Below, piece by piece: positions 43,091-53,574 of a stretch of DNA of 64,000 nt. Where the stretch lies: NCBI GenBank assembly GCA_033032865.1, contig JAWHQI010000065.1, positions 2,294,001 through 2,358,000 of the forward strand. The letters run 5' to 3'. The position numbers and the translations under genes were made by a program. Position 1 is the first letter of the stretch; every line of letters starts with the position of its first letter. The notes beneath the pieces were generated by a model. It did not search any database, was not told where the DNA came from, and worked only from the letters and a program-made list of their open reading frames with translations. Source of the stretch: Dactylorhiza incarnata. Its lineage: Eukaryota; Streptophyta; Magnoliopsida; Asparagales; Orchidaceae.

Positions 43091-45591
43091 ATGGCTCCTT
43101 CAACAAAACCTAAGGTCAGTGTCGGCAGTGAACTAGTGCGAGAAGGTCTCAGCTCGATTTCAGATGAGTTTCAAAACCTATTTATCTTCTAGATGCAGCG
43201 GGTTTATCTTTCATTCTTGAACATCCATGTCGAATCTTGTTTAAAGAGGTAGAGGACCTATTTATCAACATTAAGGTTCATAAAGACGGCAATAGGATGA
43301 AGTCTACTGTCGGAAATTTCAAAATCAAGATCAGTCCAAAATCTCTTTCCAAGTATTTGAGGGTTCCAATGGTTGAAACTGAGGATACCCTAGATGATGA
43401 TGATTGGATTCATGCAATAACCTTCTGTGGTTTAGATAAAAGAGCTACAACAATTCGTAGACAGAAAATGAATGATGTCAGAAAACTGTTGGTGGACATT
43501 ATTTCAAAAGTATTGCTGTGCAATACTGGAAGTCTGGGTTATGTTTCAGCAGAAGTTTTCAGCTTGGTAACAACTGTGATTTGTGGAAAGAAGTGCAACT
43601 GGGCAAACCTTCTCTTCAGCAAGATTAAAGACAGCATCATGTCTCCAAACTTTGCCAGAATCCTGTCTTTATATCTAAATCAGCTCAATCAAGAGGTGTT
43701 TGACATGTCTAAAAGTGCAATCATACACCATATGGAGAAGATTGATGTCTCCACAATACAAAGGTGGAACCTTAGGATTACCAAGCCAGCTAATGCAGGT
43801 GCAGATCCTCAGGGGGAGCATCTTTCTTCAGTCAATTCAGAACCTGAGAATGTGGCTCCAGCTCCTTCCTTAGCTATTCCTTCTCCAGATGTCTCCACAA
43901 CTCCAGCTCCACCTCAAGCTCAGCAAAACATTCCAGATACGCCAGCACAGCACCAAGCCTCAGAGCCACCTCAATCTTCAGTTCCACAAGATATCAATTC
44001 CTCTGAAGAGCAAGTTCTTCCTCCACCATCAGAGACAGTTCTTCCTCCACCATCAGATCTAGATACAGCAGATCAACTTCCAGCAGACCAAGTTCCATCA
44101 GGTTAGATTCCATCAGATCAAGTTCCTTCTGATACAGTCATTTCTGATACTCCAGCTATTCATGAAGAAGAAACTCCACTTTTACAAGAAGATGTAGTTC
44201 TTCCTTCTCCTGCTCCAGTCAATGATGCAGAATTTGTTGATTCAACCATAGTAGATGTTGTTCATGATATTCAAAAAGATATCGATGATGAGCATAGTAC
44301 TAGTGATCATTTGGCTGGATCAGGTGCTTACTTTGAATTTAATCAGGAACCAGATGATGTCTCAATGCATAGTATTTCTTCTCCCCCAGTACATGCTGAG
44401 GGGGAGCAAGAGTCCTATTTGGAATCCAACCTGAATGCTCAGGGAGAGCCTATTGATGAAGAAGGTGAGAAGATCAACATTTCTTCTCCTAAGGTACTGA
44501 GTTCTGTTCTTCTTGAAGAACTTCCAGAAGATGTTCTGCCAGCCCCTATTCCTCCATCTCTATTTGATGAAAATTCTTTGCTTGGTAAAATAGAATTTTT
44601 GCTTCAAAGGCAAAGTGCCAAAATTGATTACTCCTTCAAAGAAGTCCATGCTAGACTCACTGATATTGAAAAAGAGATGGATAAGAAGCTAAAAGAATTC
44701 AAAGCAAGTTCAGATCAACTAAAGGATGTGGTTATTCTGGGTGGCAAGGCTATTGATCACACCATTCAAGGTGTAGGCAAAGTTCTTGAAGAAATTTTTC
44801 AGGTCAGGAAGACACAGGAATTAATGGCTGAAAAGGCCGAAGAGCACAGCTTCAAGATCATTGATGAGGTTGGCCAGTTTAAGGAATCTGTTATCCAAAC
44901 CCTAACTATAGAAGTCAGAAAGGGGGAGGACAAGATGACTGAGTTAATGGATCAAAATTTATTTGATTTTCATAAACACTTAACCAATAGGTTTGAGCAG
45001 TTGTCCCAGGGTGTCCAAAAGCAGGTAGCTGATATAAAAGATTTCACCACTAACACTGATGTTTGGCTCCACCATGAGATATTTCCTGATTTGGGTATTG
45101 ACCCTGCTCAGCCCCCTCCTCAGTTTGTTCCTTCACAGTCTGTTGCTCCTCAGTTCCCTCCAAGGCCAGCAGGGCTGTCAGATGATAATCCTTCTGTAGA
45201 GGCTCATTCCTCCATGCCTAGCTCTAAGAAAAGAAAATATGGTGAAGGACCTTCTGCCAGTAGGTCTGTTCCTGGTTCTAGTTCTGCAGGTTCTGGAAAA
45301 GCAGTTGCTAATGAATCTGAAATTTATCCAGAGGTTTGGAGCCCAGTCTCTAAGATTATTATTCTTGACTCTCTCATGCTTGTAGAGGAAGGTAATGCAA
45401 AAGTCTCTGAACTTTTCAGCTCAACTGAATGGAAGAAATATGAGACAAGCAAAACTAAGAGAAGAATTCACTTCAAGAATTATGGATACAATAATCCCTC
45501 AGCTCCAGCAGCTCCTCCAAAGTACCATCCAAAGCCATATGCTTATTTTGACAGACAAGAACTGAAGAGGAAGAGAAGTGCCAATATCTGA
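43091..45591 (+). pseudogene. Element D envelope-like (Sirevirus extra) reading frame
   Basis: The ATG at 43091 begins MAPSTKPKVSVGSELV, matching C's start at 27001. One frameshift near 43184 and one TAG at 44104-44106 break about 830 codons; after the TAG the same frame is open to 45591. The N-terminal 240 residues form the part conserved with C and E (LLCNTGS, FARILSLYL). Then comes a Pro/Gln/Ser-rich region with repeated PSDQVPS-like units, a coiled-coil stretch (about 44570-44720), and a Lys-rich C-terminus with KYHPKPYAYF. No convincing signal peptide or transmembrane helix is seen, so envelope function is doubtful. Several AGGGGGAG tracts lie inside (43811, 44400, 44930). Confidence 0.75.
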
Positions 45592-45823
45592 AGACAAGTC
45601 TATGAAGATCATCAGAACCTTATTTCTATATGATTGTGTGAACATTAATTCATAAGAAAATCTTAAATCTATATATAGTTTGATTTTGATGAGACAATCC
45701 TTTATACATATATAGATATTGTTTTTGATGCTCTTTCTACTTGTTTCTACTTAATCAGTGGTATATCTTTTTGTGTTTTATATTGATACAATTCATCTTG
45801 GTAAGTAGGGTTCTGACTTCTAC

Positions 45824-45837
45824 AAATAGGGGGAGAT
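45824..45837 (+). other. Element D polypurine tract
   Basis: AATAGGGGGAGAT directly precedes the 3' LTR start TGTTGGG and would prime plus-strand DNA synthesis. Confidence 0.88.
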
Positions 45838-47466
45838 TGTTGGGTATTGTATCCACAATAACCCTGATTTGTAGGAGGTCATCCTTGAACCAAGATTGAA
45901 TTGCTTGTGTATTTGATATGCTTTTCTAGTATTGTTCTTGCAGGTCCACTTTGCTAAGTATAGACCAATGTCAGGTCACAATGGGTCAATAAGCACAGTC
46001 TCATACATTGTAATTCCTTAGTGTGTGGGATATGGGGTTGACTCATGTGTGATCTCTCATTTGGGATACACTTTATGATCAAGACAATCAAAGTTCAAAG
46101 CTTGGAGGTGCAGCTGTTGTGCAAGAGGAAAAAAGAATTTTTCTTAAGTCCATTTTTCGAGAACTTAAGGTATCTCTCGAGAAGTCATGAAGAGCTTTCG
46201 AGAAATCCTTGTGTTATCTCGAAAAGTCCACTTAGATTTCGAGTGAGCTTCTCAGCAGTTGTTCTCGAGAAGTTTATCTCAGCGACAGCTTTCGAGAAGT
46301 CCTTTCTCTCGAGAAGTATTTTTGTCTCTCGAGAAGTCTTTATTTCTCTCGAAAAGCTTCTAGTAAGGCTTTTCTCTAAAGGCATTTCTCGAAGATGTCT
46401 AGGAGTTCACGAGAAGTATTTTGTTCTCTCGAGAAGTAAGTTCTCCCGAGAACTCAGTCCTTTTATTTCGAAGAGTTAATCGTTATCATTTCTCGAGAAG
46501 TTCATTGTTTCTCGAGAAGTCTTTTCAAAGCCTTTGAAATTCTCTTCCTAGTTCTTTTTCGAGATCAAGCAGTCATCTCTCGAGAAGTCTTGCATCTCTC
46601 GAGAAATCTGGTTCTCGTATTTCTCATGATCGTTAATTCTTTTTGACGACAAGTCTTTTCCGTTTGTTTGACGTGACGTCCTTCTGCGTTTAAGGTTAAT
46701 CCTTTTTCATTAATCCTTCATCTATATAAGGCTTTCTCTCTTAAGAAGGACATAAGATTACATCATAACATTAAGAAGATCAGAGTTCTTATTTTCTCCC
46801 AAAAACCTAATCTGATTCAAGAAAGTCGTCAAGTGTCGCGCACATCGCCATTGTTAGAGATCGATCTGTAGTTCTCTGTTATCGTCTCCAAGTGGAAGGA
46901 AAAGGTTCGATCGATCGTTGCCTCATCCGCTCTGTTTCTATTAGATCGATTGGAATCTTAGCAGATCAGATTTGAGTCGTTTTGAATCTTCCTCTTCAAC
47001 ATCAAGTCAAAGTCGTTCCTATCTCAAGAAGGAAGAGGATCCCTAAAGAGTTTTCAGATCTGATTGTGATTTGATAAGTATTGTATCATTCTTTATTTTC
47101 ATTTGATTGTAGGAGAGGTTATTCTCCGAGTTGTAGGATAGGTGTTCTCCGAGTGGTAAGAGAGGTTTTCTCTGAGATTGTAGGAGTTTTGTCTCCAAGT
47201 TGTAGGAGTTTTGTCTCCGAGATTGTAGGATCTTTCTTGATCCGAGATTTAGTGAGGTAGTCATTTCTAGTTGTGGTGCTAGATTGGCGAGGCCGGCAAG
47301 TGGAGTACCCAAGAACGGGAAACCACTATAAATCTCTTGCGTCGTCTGTGATTGTGATTTGCATTCTGTGTGTTCTTTATTTTCAAGATTTTCAATTCCG
47401 CAAAAGACGCAGTTATCACCTATTCACCCCCCTCTAGATGATTTTGGTTAGCAACTAGATATTACA
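45838..47466 (+). repeat. Element D 3' LTR (1629 bp)
   Basis: Same length and ends as the 5' LTR. Most differences are transitions. Followed by GAAGC (47467-47471), the target duplication inside element J's integrase. Confidence 0.95.
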
Positions 47467-47471
47467 GAAGC

Positions 47472-49404
47472 TAGTCTTCGTCGGTTATGATGACCGGTAG
47501 AAGGGGTGGAGATGCATGGATCCCGAGACACGGAGAGCTGTGGTCTCAAGGGATGTGGTATTTGATGAATTGACATCATACTAGGGTAGCTCTTCTGTTG
47601 AGTTACAATAAAGCAGGTCAGATGGTGGACTTGAAGAAGCTACTAAGGAGGTTCTGGTGGAGTTTCCTATTTCTCCAGGTGCTCCAGTTGCTTCTAGCTC
47701 TAGGTTAGGTGCTTCAGGTTCTGGAAGCAGGGGGAGCAACGCTCCAAGTTTACCTGAAAGGAGAGCTTGTCCAGAACAGGTAGCTGAAGAGGTGGTTCAG
47801 AGTAAAGCTCTACGGAGGTCCAAGAGGACTATCATTCCACCAAATCGGTATACGGGGGGAAACTTGGTGAGCTTTGTCTCATGTTTCTTCGCAGGTCCCC
47901 TGGATGAGAGAGAGTCATCTTGTTTTGAAAATGTCGTTGGAGTTAAGGAGTGGTAAGAGGCCATGGATGAAGAGATGGATGCCCTCAGGAAGAATGAGAC
48001 TTGGGACTTGGTGCCTAAGGTTGAGGGTGTTACTCTAGTGACTTGCAAATGGGTTTTCAAGTTGAATAAGATGGTTGATGGTAGTATTTAGCGATACAAG
48101 GCTCACCTTGTAGCTCGAGGATTCTCTCAGAAGTATGGGGAGGATTATGAAGAAACCTTCAGCCCTGTTGCCAAGATGACTTCAGTTCTGGTTGTGATCG
48201 CATTGACAGCTTGTCAAGGGTGGAAGATATGGCAACTCGACGTGAAGAATGCTATCCTTTATGGCGAGATTGACAAAGACATCTTCATGGATCAGCCACC
48301 TGGTTATGTATCTGAATTCTACCCAAGACATGTGTGCAAGCTCAAAAAGGCTCTTTACGGCTTGAAGCAGGCACCATGGGCATGGTATAACAAGATAGCA
48401 TAATACATCTAGTTCTGTGGATACTTTGCTTCTGATTCTGATTCAAGCTTGTTCGTAAAGAAGACGGGGGAGCTTCAGGTCTTGGTGTTGTTATATGTTG
48501 ATGATATGATCATCATGGGAAATTCTGAGATGGAGGTAGCTAGACTTCGAGATGAGTTAGCTATCAAGTTTGAGATGAAGGACTTGGGTGAGATCCACCA
48601 TTTCCTTGGACTCGAGGTGGAGAGGAAAGAGAGCGGCATGCTTGTTTCCCAGAAGGGCTATGCAGAACGAATTGTGAAGCGATTTGGCATGGAAGGTGGG
48701 AAGAGCAGCTCTACTCCACTGGAGGTTGGTATGACACTTCGACATGATGAGGGAAAGGTTCTTTCTGATCCTTTGGTGTTTTGAGCTCTGGTCAGAATTC
48801 TGATATACTTGACGATCACAAAGCCAGATATCTCTTATGCAGTTGGCAGAGTGAGTCGGTTTATGGCAGAGCCTCAGAAACCTCATCTTATGGTGGCTAG
48901 GAACATTCTGAAGTACGTAAAGTCCGCCTCTGATTTGGGTCTCTTCTATGGGAAGGACTCGGGATTTTGCTTGCATGGATACATGGATTCTGATTATGAA
49001 GGAGATTCAGATGATCGGAGATTGACCTCTGTATATGTCTTTATGTCTGTCTCTACCACGAAACCGGAGTACAAAGCTTCGGCTTTGGCAGCTCAAAAGT
49101 CATCTTGCTTAGGAGGCTTGTGGAGGACATTCATAGGGAGGTGCGAGGTCCTACTATACTTCAGGGTGACAATGAGAGTGCTCTCAAACTGGTGAACAAT
49201 CCAGTTTGTCACGCTCGAACCAAGCACATAGAGATTCAACATCATTTCATTCGGGAGAAGGTGTTGGAGGGATCTCTTATGGTGGAGCATGTGCAGAGCA
49301 AGGAAAATGTCACAGACATCTTTACGAAGCCGTTGTCGAAGGGACCATTTGATCGGTTGAGGAGTCTACTTGGGCTGACTTCTACTTCCCACTTCAAGGG
49401 GGTG
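47472..49404 (+). pseudogene. Element J integrase end, reverse transcriptase and RNase H
   Basis: It continues J's polyprotein after D. The linker at 47640-47830 ends RSKRTIIPPNRY. RT pieces: YGLKQAPWAWYN near 48355-48395 and LLYVDDMIIMG near 48490-48520 (catalytic YVDD). RNase H: GYMDSDYEGDSDDRRLTS near 48976-49030, then DNESALKLVNNP and HFIREKVLEG. At least four stops or frame changes (47956, 48403, 48784, near 49100). The polypurine tract AAGGGGGTG lies at 49396-49404. Confidence 0.88.
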
Positions 49405-50509
49405 TGTTAAATTTTTGAAGTGGAAGTGAAGTGTCCGGGCGGTCTGACTTTGGAGACCGCGGAGATCGCGCGAGCTCTGGTATGGAGATCTGGCTTAGAT
49501 ATCGCGTGTCTCTGGTGTTGGCGAACTGTTGTGGTTTGCAGTTGTGCCCAAGTGTTCCTATTTTGGTTGAGAACGGGCGGTCTGGTACTGGAGGTCGCTT
49601 CGACGGTCTGGTACTTCGGTCTGTCGGGTTGTTCTTGTCAAGCTGTCTTACTTGGACAGTTTTGCTTCAGTGTAATAAGGTCTTATGAAGACCGCGGGGT
49701 CTGGTTCTGGAGACCGCACATTTCAATAAAGAAGGTGATTGTATCCCTCATGGGCGGTGATGACATCCATTCGTTTGCCTATAAATAGGGGTGCAGGGCC
49801 AACCATTTGTATGCAAGAACTGTAAGAACCTAAGTGTGGATTGATTGTGTTGGTCTCAATTTTGAGGTCGCACGGGTTGAAGCTTGTTGACCGATTTGTT
49901 GTGTTCGCGGGTTAGCGGCCAGCGGTCTCCGTCAGAATTCTTCCTTTCTTTCCAGCTTGAATAAACCAGCTCGTCAGCGGTTTGTGTTTGTGGTTCTTGA
50001 TCTGTTTGCAGCGAGCTCAGTTGATCAGGCGACCTTCAGTGGTCAGGCGGTCTTGAGTTGCGGTCTTGCAGCAGTGAGCAGTCTTCTTCTCTTGTTCGCG
50101 GATTACTTCTGTGATCTTGTGACCGTGCGGTCTGGGCGATCAAGAAGTGCAGATAGAGTGTTTTTTTAAAGTTCAATAAAAAGCAGGTTGTACGGTCTGT
50201 GACTGTTGGCCTGACAGAGTTCAGGTCAGCAACATGTTCTGTTCGTGCGGTCTCAGGGAAGCTGGTGGTCTTGCTGAGTTCGAGCGGTCTGTGCGGTCTC
50301 CGATCTTCTAGCCGCCAGAAGTTTGTTCTGTTGCTTTGTCTTCTCATTTAGTTTTCTCTTATAAATCATGTCTCTCCATGTATGCAACGCATTGCAAAAA
50401 GATAGTCAATTTGAATAAACATCTTCTTGTCCTTTATTGTCACTGGTTAACTGTTTTGAATTGAAGTCTTTCGTTGTATTATCTTCGATCCTACTCCGAA
50501 ATTTTAACA
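49405..50509 (+). repeat. Element J 3' LTR (1105 bp)
   Basis: TGTTAAATTT...TTTTAACA, about 12 bp shorter than the 5' LTR, with scattered substitutions and small indels. Followed by the GGAAT duplication. Confidence 0.93.
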
Positions 50510-50514
50510 GGAAT

Positions 50515-51150
50515 GAGAGAATTCAAAATCTTAATGAATTTTACGCCAATGGTACTTAAAAGAAGATGATTCGTCGCACCTTAGGGTTTTATTCGAAGCA
50601 CCGTCGACAAAGATTAATAGACAGCGCGCCAAAATGTGTCAAAGCTGCTTCTAGAAGTGAAACTGTGTGCTCTTGCTATGTCGACGTTGCCTCGATTAGG
50701 ACTCAATGCACTTTCAAATTAGACGAGCAACTATTAAATTGACTTATCCGTCGATATGAAGTCGACGTTGCGTCAAATGCTATTCGAATTATCTGATTTA
50801 GACGGCTCTCGAAGCTGGCGTCAAATAGAATTAGATCTTACGTCGAATTCTATTCGACGCAACTTGAATTATCCATTTTATATTACTTTCGAAGCAGGCA
50901 TCGAGTAGAATTAGACGGTACGTCAAATTTTATTCGACGCAACTCTGACTAAATAGTTCTGTTTTCTTTAGAAAGTTCTTACTATTTTTCCCAGCAATAA
51001 TTTTTATTAAAAATGGTATTTATACTATCATTTTTATTCAATACAGAAGATAACAAGAGGATTCATAGAAGACATCACTCCCTTGTTGGATTTAGTTCTT
51101 TATTAGGCCATAGTTCTTCCTTCCCCTTCCATTATCCACTAGGAGGGATC
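50515..51150 (-). promoter_or_regulatory. Element E TCGACG motif array between gag and envelope-like frame
   Basis: 50575-50950 holds GTCGACG, ATTCGACGCAAC (twice), ACGTCGAATTC and CGTCGATATG motifs, many palindromic (TTCGAA, GTCGAC, GAATTC). This is the position where D and C carry their internal array, between gag and the envelope-like frame. A TATA box is not obvious because element J entered just downstream. No pol homology is present in this spacer. Confidence 0.5.
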
Positions 51151-51159
51151 TTACCTAAT

Positions 51160-52984
51160 CCTGCACAAGTAGCTCAAACATTAGAAGGAACCCAGATTAC
51201 CTTGGGCCCTTTGCTTTTACCATTGTAAGGTTCTATGAAAGAGTAGAAGGGTCTTTCATGATATCGTTTTGGTTGGCAATGAGTGAGTTTATCAAACCTT
51301 GATTTATTATTTTGATACTTCATATGTGTATAAAATATATATAAATATAATAAATCAGCAGAGTGTTTAATTATTCTACTTTTGGCTTTAATCTTTTGAT
51401 TATTGTTGGTTAATTTCTCTACATTACTCTTGCCTAGAGATTTCTTTTCATTGTTTAGGCTTACACTATTAAGCACAGTTATTTTATTTGGATTATTAAT
51501 ATCCTTATTCTTAGTTAGTGCACTCCTCTCACTTGTTTGAAAATCACTAGGTCTAATAAATCTAACTGGATTTTCTAGGCTGGTCTACTAGTGATTTCTG
51601 TGCTAGTGCAAGGGTCTGCTCCTAGACCTAGGTGTTTAAATCTCATAGAGAGATTTTGTGTAATATCTTTGAGCTTGATTCCTCCCATTGAGAGAGTCCT
51701 CAAAGGCTTTTGCCTTTGTTAGCTCTTCTTTTAATTTTAGATTATCATTTCTTATCTCTATCAATTCTGTTTCTTTACCCTGAATTTTATTTCTCGAATC
51801 ATTATTTATTGAGTGTATTTCATCTTTCTTGAGGGTTTTCTAATACATGTCTATTTGTTTCTAATTCTTTTTGTATTTTGAGAAAATCATTGCAAAATTC
51901 TTTAAAGCAATTTTTAAAATCATCAGAATTAAAATCAAATCATCAAATAGTGATACATGTTCTTCTTCTTCTTCTGAGGATATTCCTAATGCCATCATGC
52001 ATGCAGCTTCAGCAGCTTCTTCATCACTTTCTGATGAGGATGAGCTTAACTCTGCTTCTGAGTCACTCCAGGTTTCAGCAATGAAATATTTCCCTTTCTT
52101 CTTGTCTTTCTTCCTGAAAGACTTCTTCTTCTTCTCCTCTTTATTGTTGCTCCTGTCCCTTTGTTCTTGTGGACACTCAGGAGCTTTGTGCCCTGGCTTA
52201 TTGCAAGAGAAGCAAATCACCTCCTTCTTTGGAGACTTATCAAACCTGGGCTTTGAGCTCCTCTCTCTTCTCCTTAAGTCTTCTGTCTTGGCCCACTTTC
52301 TGAATCTCCTAGCCAGTAAACTGAACATTTCATCTTCAGGAGTGGAGGGCTCTCCTTCAGCAACTTTCAAAGCAAGACTCCTTTGGATAGGAGTTGGAGT
52401 TGTCTCCTTTTCCTCTGTTTTGCTCTACTTTTCAGGAGCATCTCATATGATTTAAGTTTTCCTAGCAAAACATCAGTAGAGATCTCTCTATGGCATCTGA
52501 ACTCTCTGATGGCCCAGATCCTTGAGTCACATAAGCTTGTGAAGCACATGAGGATCTTATCATTGATCTCTGTCAGAGATATCTCTTTTTCCAGACAATT
52601 TAGCGCATTGATAATGATGCTGAATCTGTCGTACATTTCAGCAACACTTTCATCAACTTTCTTTTGAAAGTTCTCATATTGGGATATGAGAAGGGACCTC
52701 CTGTCGTTTCTTTCATCATAACTCCCTTCTACCATTCTGGTAAGAGATTCCCAGATCTCTTTTGTTGATTGGCAGTCAGCTACTTTCTGGAAAATATCAT
52801 CTGACATTGTGGAAACCAGAATGTTCATAGCCTTGTCATCACATGCCTTCTTCTTCTTCTCAGCCTCTGTCCACTCATTTCTTAGGAAAGCTTCTAGTGT
52901 TGAAGAACCACTGGCATCTTGTCTGACTAGAGCCGGGGGACCTAAAATTATAACATCAAAGATGTCTTCATCAATTGAGTTCAT
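51160..52984 (-). pseudogene. Element E Sirevirus-like gag
   Basis: The minus frame 52984-52367 starts MNSIDEDIFDVI and contains RRSLLISQYENFQKKVDES, aligned with D's gag core. 52370-51861 follows in another frame with the first knuckle CFSCNKPGHKAPEC and an acidic MMALGISSEEEEEH region. Stops interrupt the coiled-coil part. The C-terminal scrap at 51250-51174 reads KGPKVIWVPSN, like the gag ends of C and D. The start lies about 185 bp after the primer site. No first-part truncation as in C. Confidence 0.82.
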
Positions 52985-53169
52985 GTAAAGCTTTATTCTG
53001 GCCTTTCAGAGTGTAAACTTATTTAGGTTACACATTGGTGGTCTTGTTGATGCATAATCCTTAAAACTCATTTTTCTTTTAAAAAAAATAGTTTTGTTTA
53101 ATTTAAAATAAAGAAATGAGAGTGAGGAGATCATTTGATCAAGGTGTTAGCCTTTTAATGATCAATCTG

Positions 53170-53181
53170 CCTCTGATACCA
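53170..53181 (-). other. Element E primer-binding site
   Basis: The minus strand reads TGGTATCAGAGG, tRNA-Met-type, two bases inside the LTR edge at about 53184. Confidence 0.88.
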
Positions 53182-53183
53182 AT

Positions 53184-53565
53184 TGAAAGCACACAGTCTG
53201 CATCTGAGTATTCTCTAGAGAGGGGGGGGGGGTGAATAGAGATTTAAAATATTTTTTATTCTATTTATGCACACATAATAAAAATACAAGTTATTATGCA
53301 ATCAACAACCCAAAGACAGAATAAAGTAAATGCATATTGCTGGAAATATAAACACAGAAAATAGAAATATGGACAACACAGAAAAGCACACACAGAAGAC
53401 ACATGGATTTTTACAGAGATTCGCCAAAATATGGGTAGTCATCTCTTCTACCTCCCTGGTAGAATTGCACAACCTGTGTCTGAGTCTTTTAATAAGGAGA
53501 CTCTAAGAACCACTGAGTCTTTTGATAAGGATATGCACGAGTTCTGGATAGATGGGCATCGTCTC
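53184..53565 (-). repeat. Element E partial 5' LTR
   Basis: On the minus strand it ends GTGTGCTTTCA before the primer site. It contains the U5 block ATTCACCCCC (C11) then TCTCTAG, shared with C and D. The outer part is lost where gypsy gag F begins near 53570, so U3 cannot be seen. Confidence 0.68.
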
Positions 53566-53574
53566 TCTCATTAG

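Larger units (their letters stand above)
35311..47466 (+). mobile_element. Sirevirus-like element D (12.2 kb) with envelope-like frame
   Basis: Two LTRs of exactly 1629 bp, primer site, large gag, protease-integrase-RT-RNase H (copia order), a motif-rich spacer with TATA box, an extra 3' reading frame, then a polypurine tract. GAAGC is duplicated (35306-35310, 47467-47471). A copia element with a long gag, two zinc knuckles and an env-like frame after pol fits the Sirevirus group (SIRE/Maximus). It carries many in-frame stops in pol. Confidence 0.93.
32708..50509 (+). mobile_element. Copia element J, split by element D
   Basis: LTRs at 32708-33824 and 49405-50509, both TGTTAAATTT...TTTTAACA, are flanked by GGAAT (32703-32707 and 50510-50514). 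Without D it is about 5.6 kb. The gag N-terminal part is deleted right after the primer site, and pol has stops and frameshifts. D entered the integrase region at 35310. Confidence 0.93.
30492..53570 (-). mobile_element. Sirevirus-like element E, pol-less, split by element J
   Basis: On the minus strand: partial 5' LTR (about 53560-53184), primer site, complete-length gag, a TCGACG motif region, then (after element J, 32708-50509) an envelope-like frame, a polypurine tract and a stub of 3' LTR. The part left after removing J is about 5.3 kb and has no protease, integrase, RT or RNase H. The GGAAT duplication on both sides of J shows the two halves were once continuous. Confidence 0.78.

Noticed and set aside
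51013..51228. 71-aa plus-strand frame
   Set aside because: Shadow of the tail of E's gag on the minus strand.
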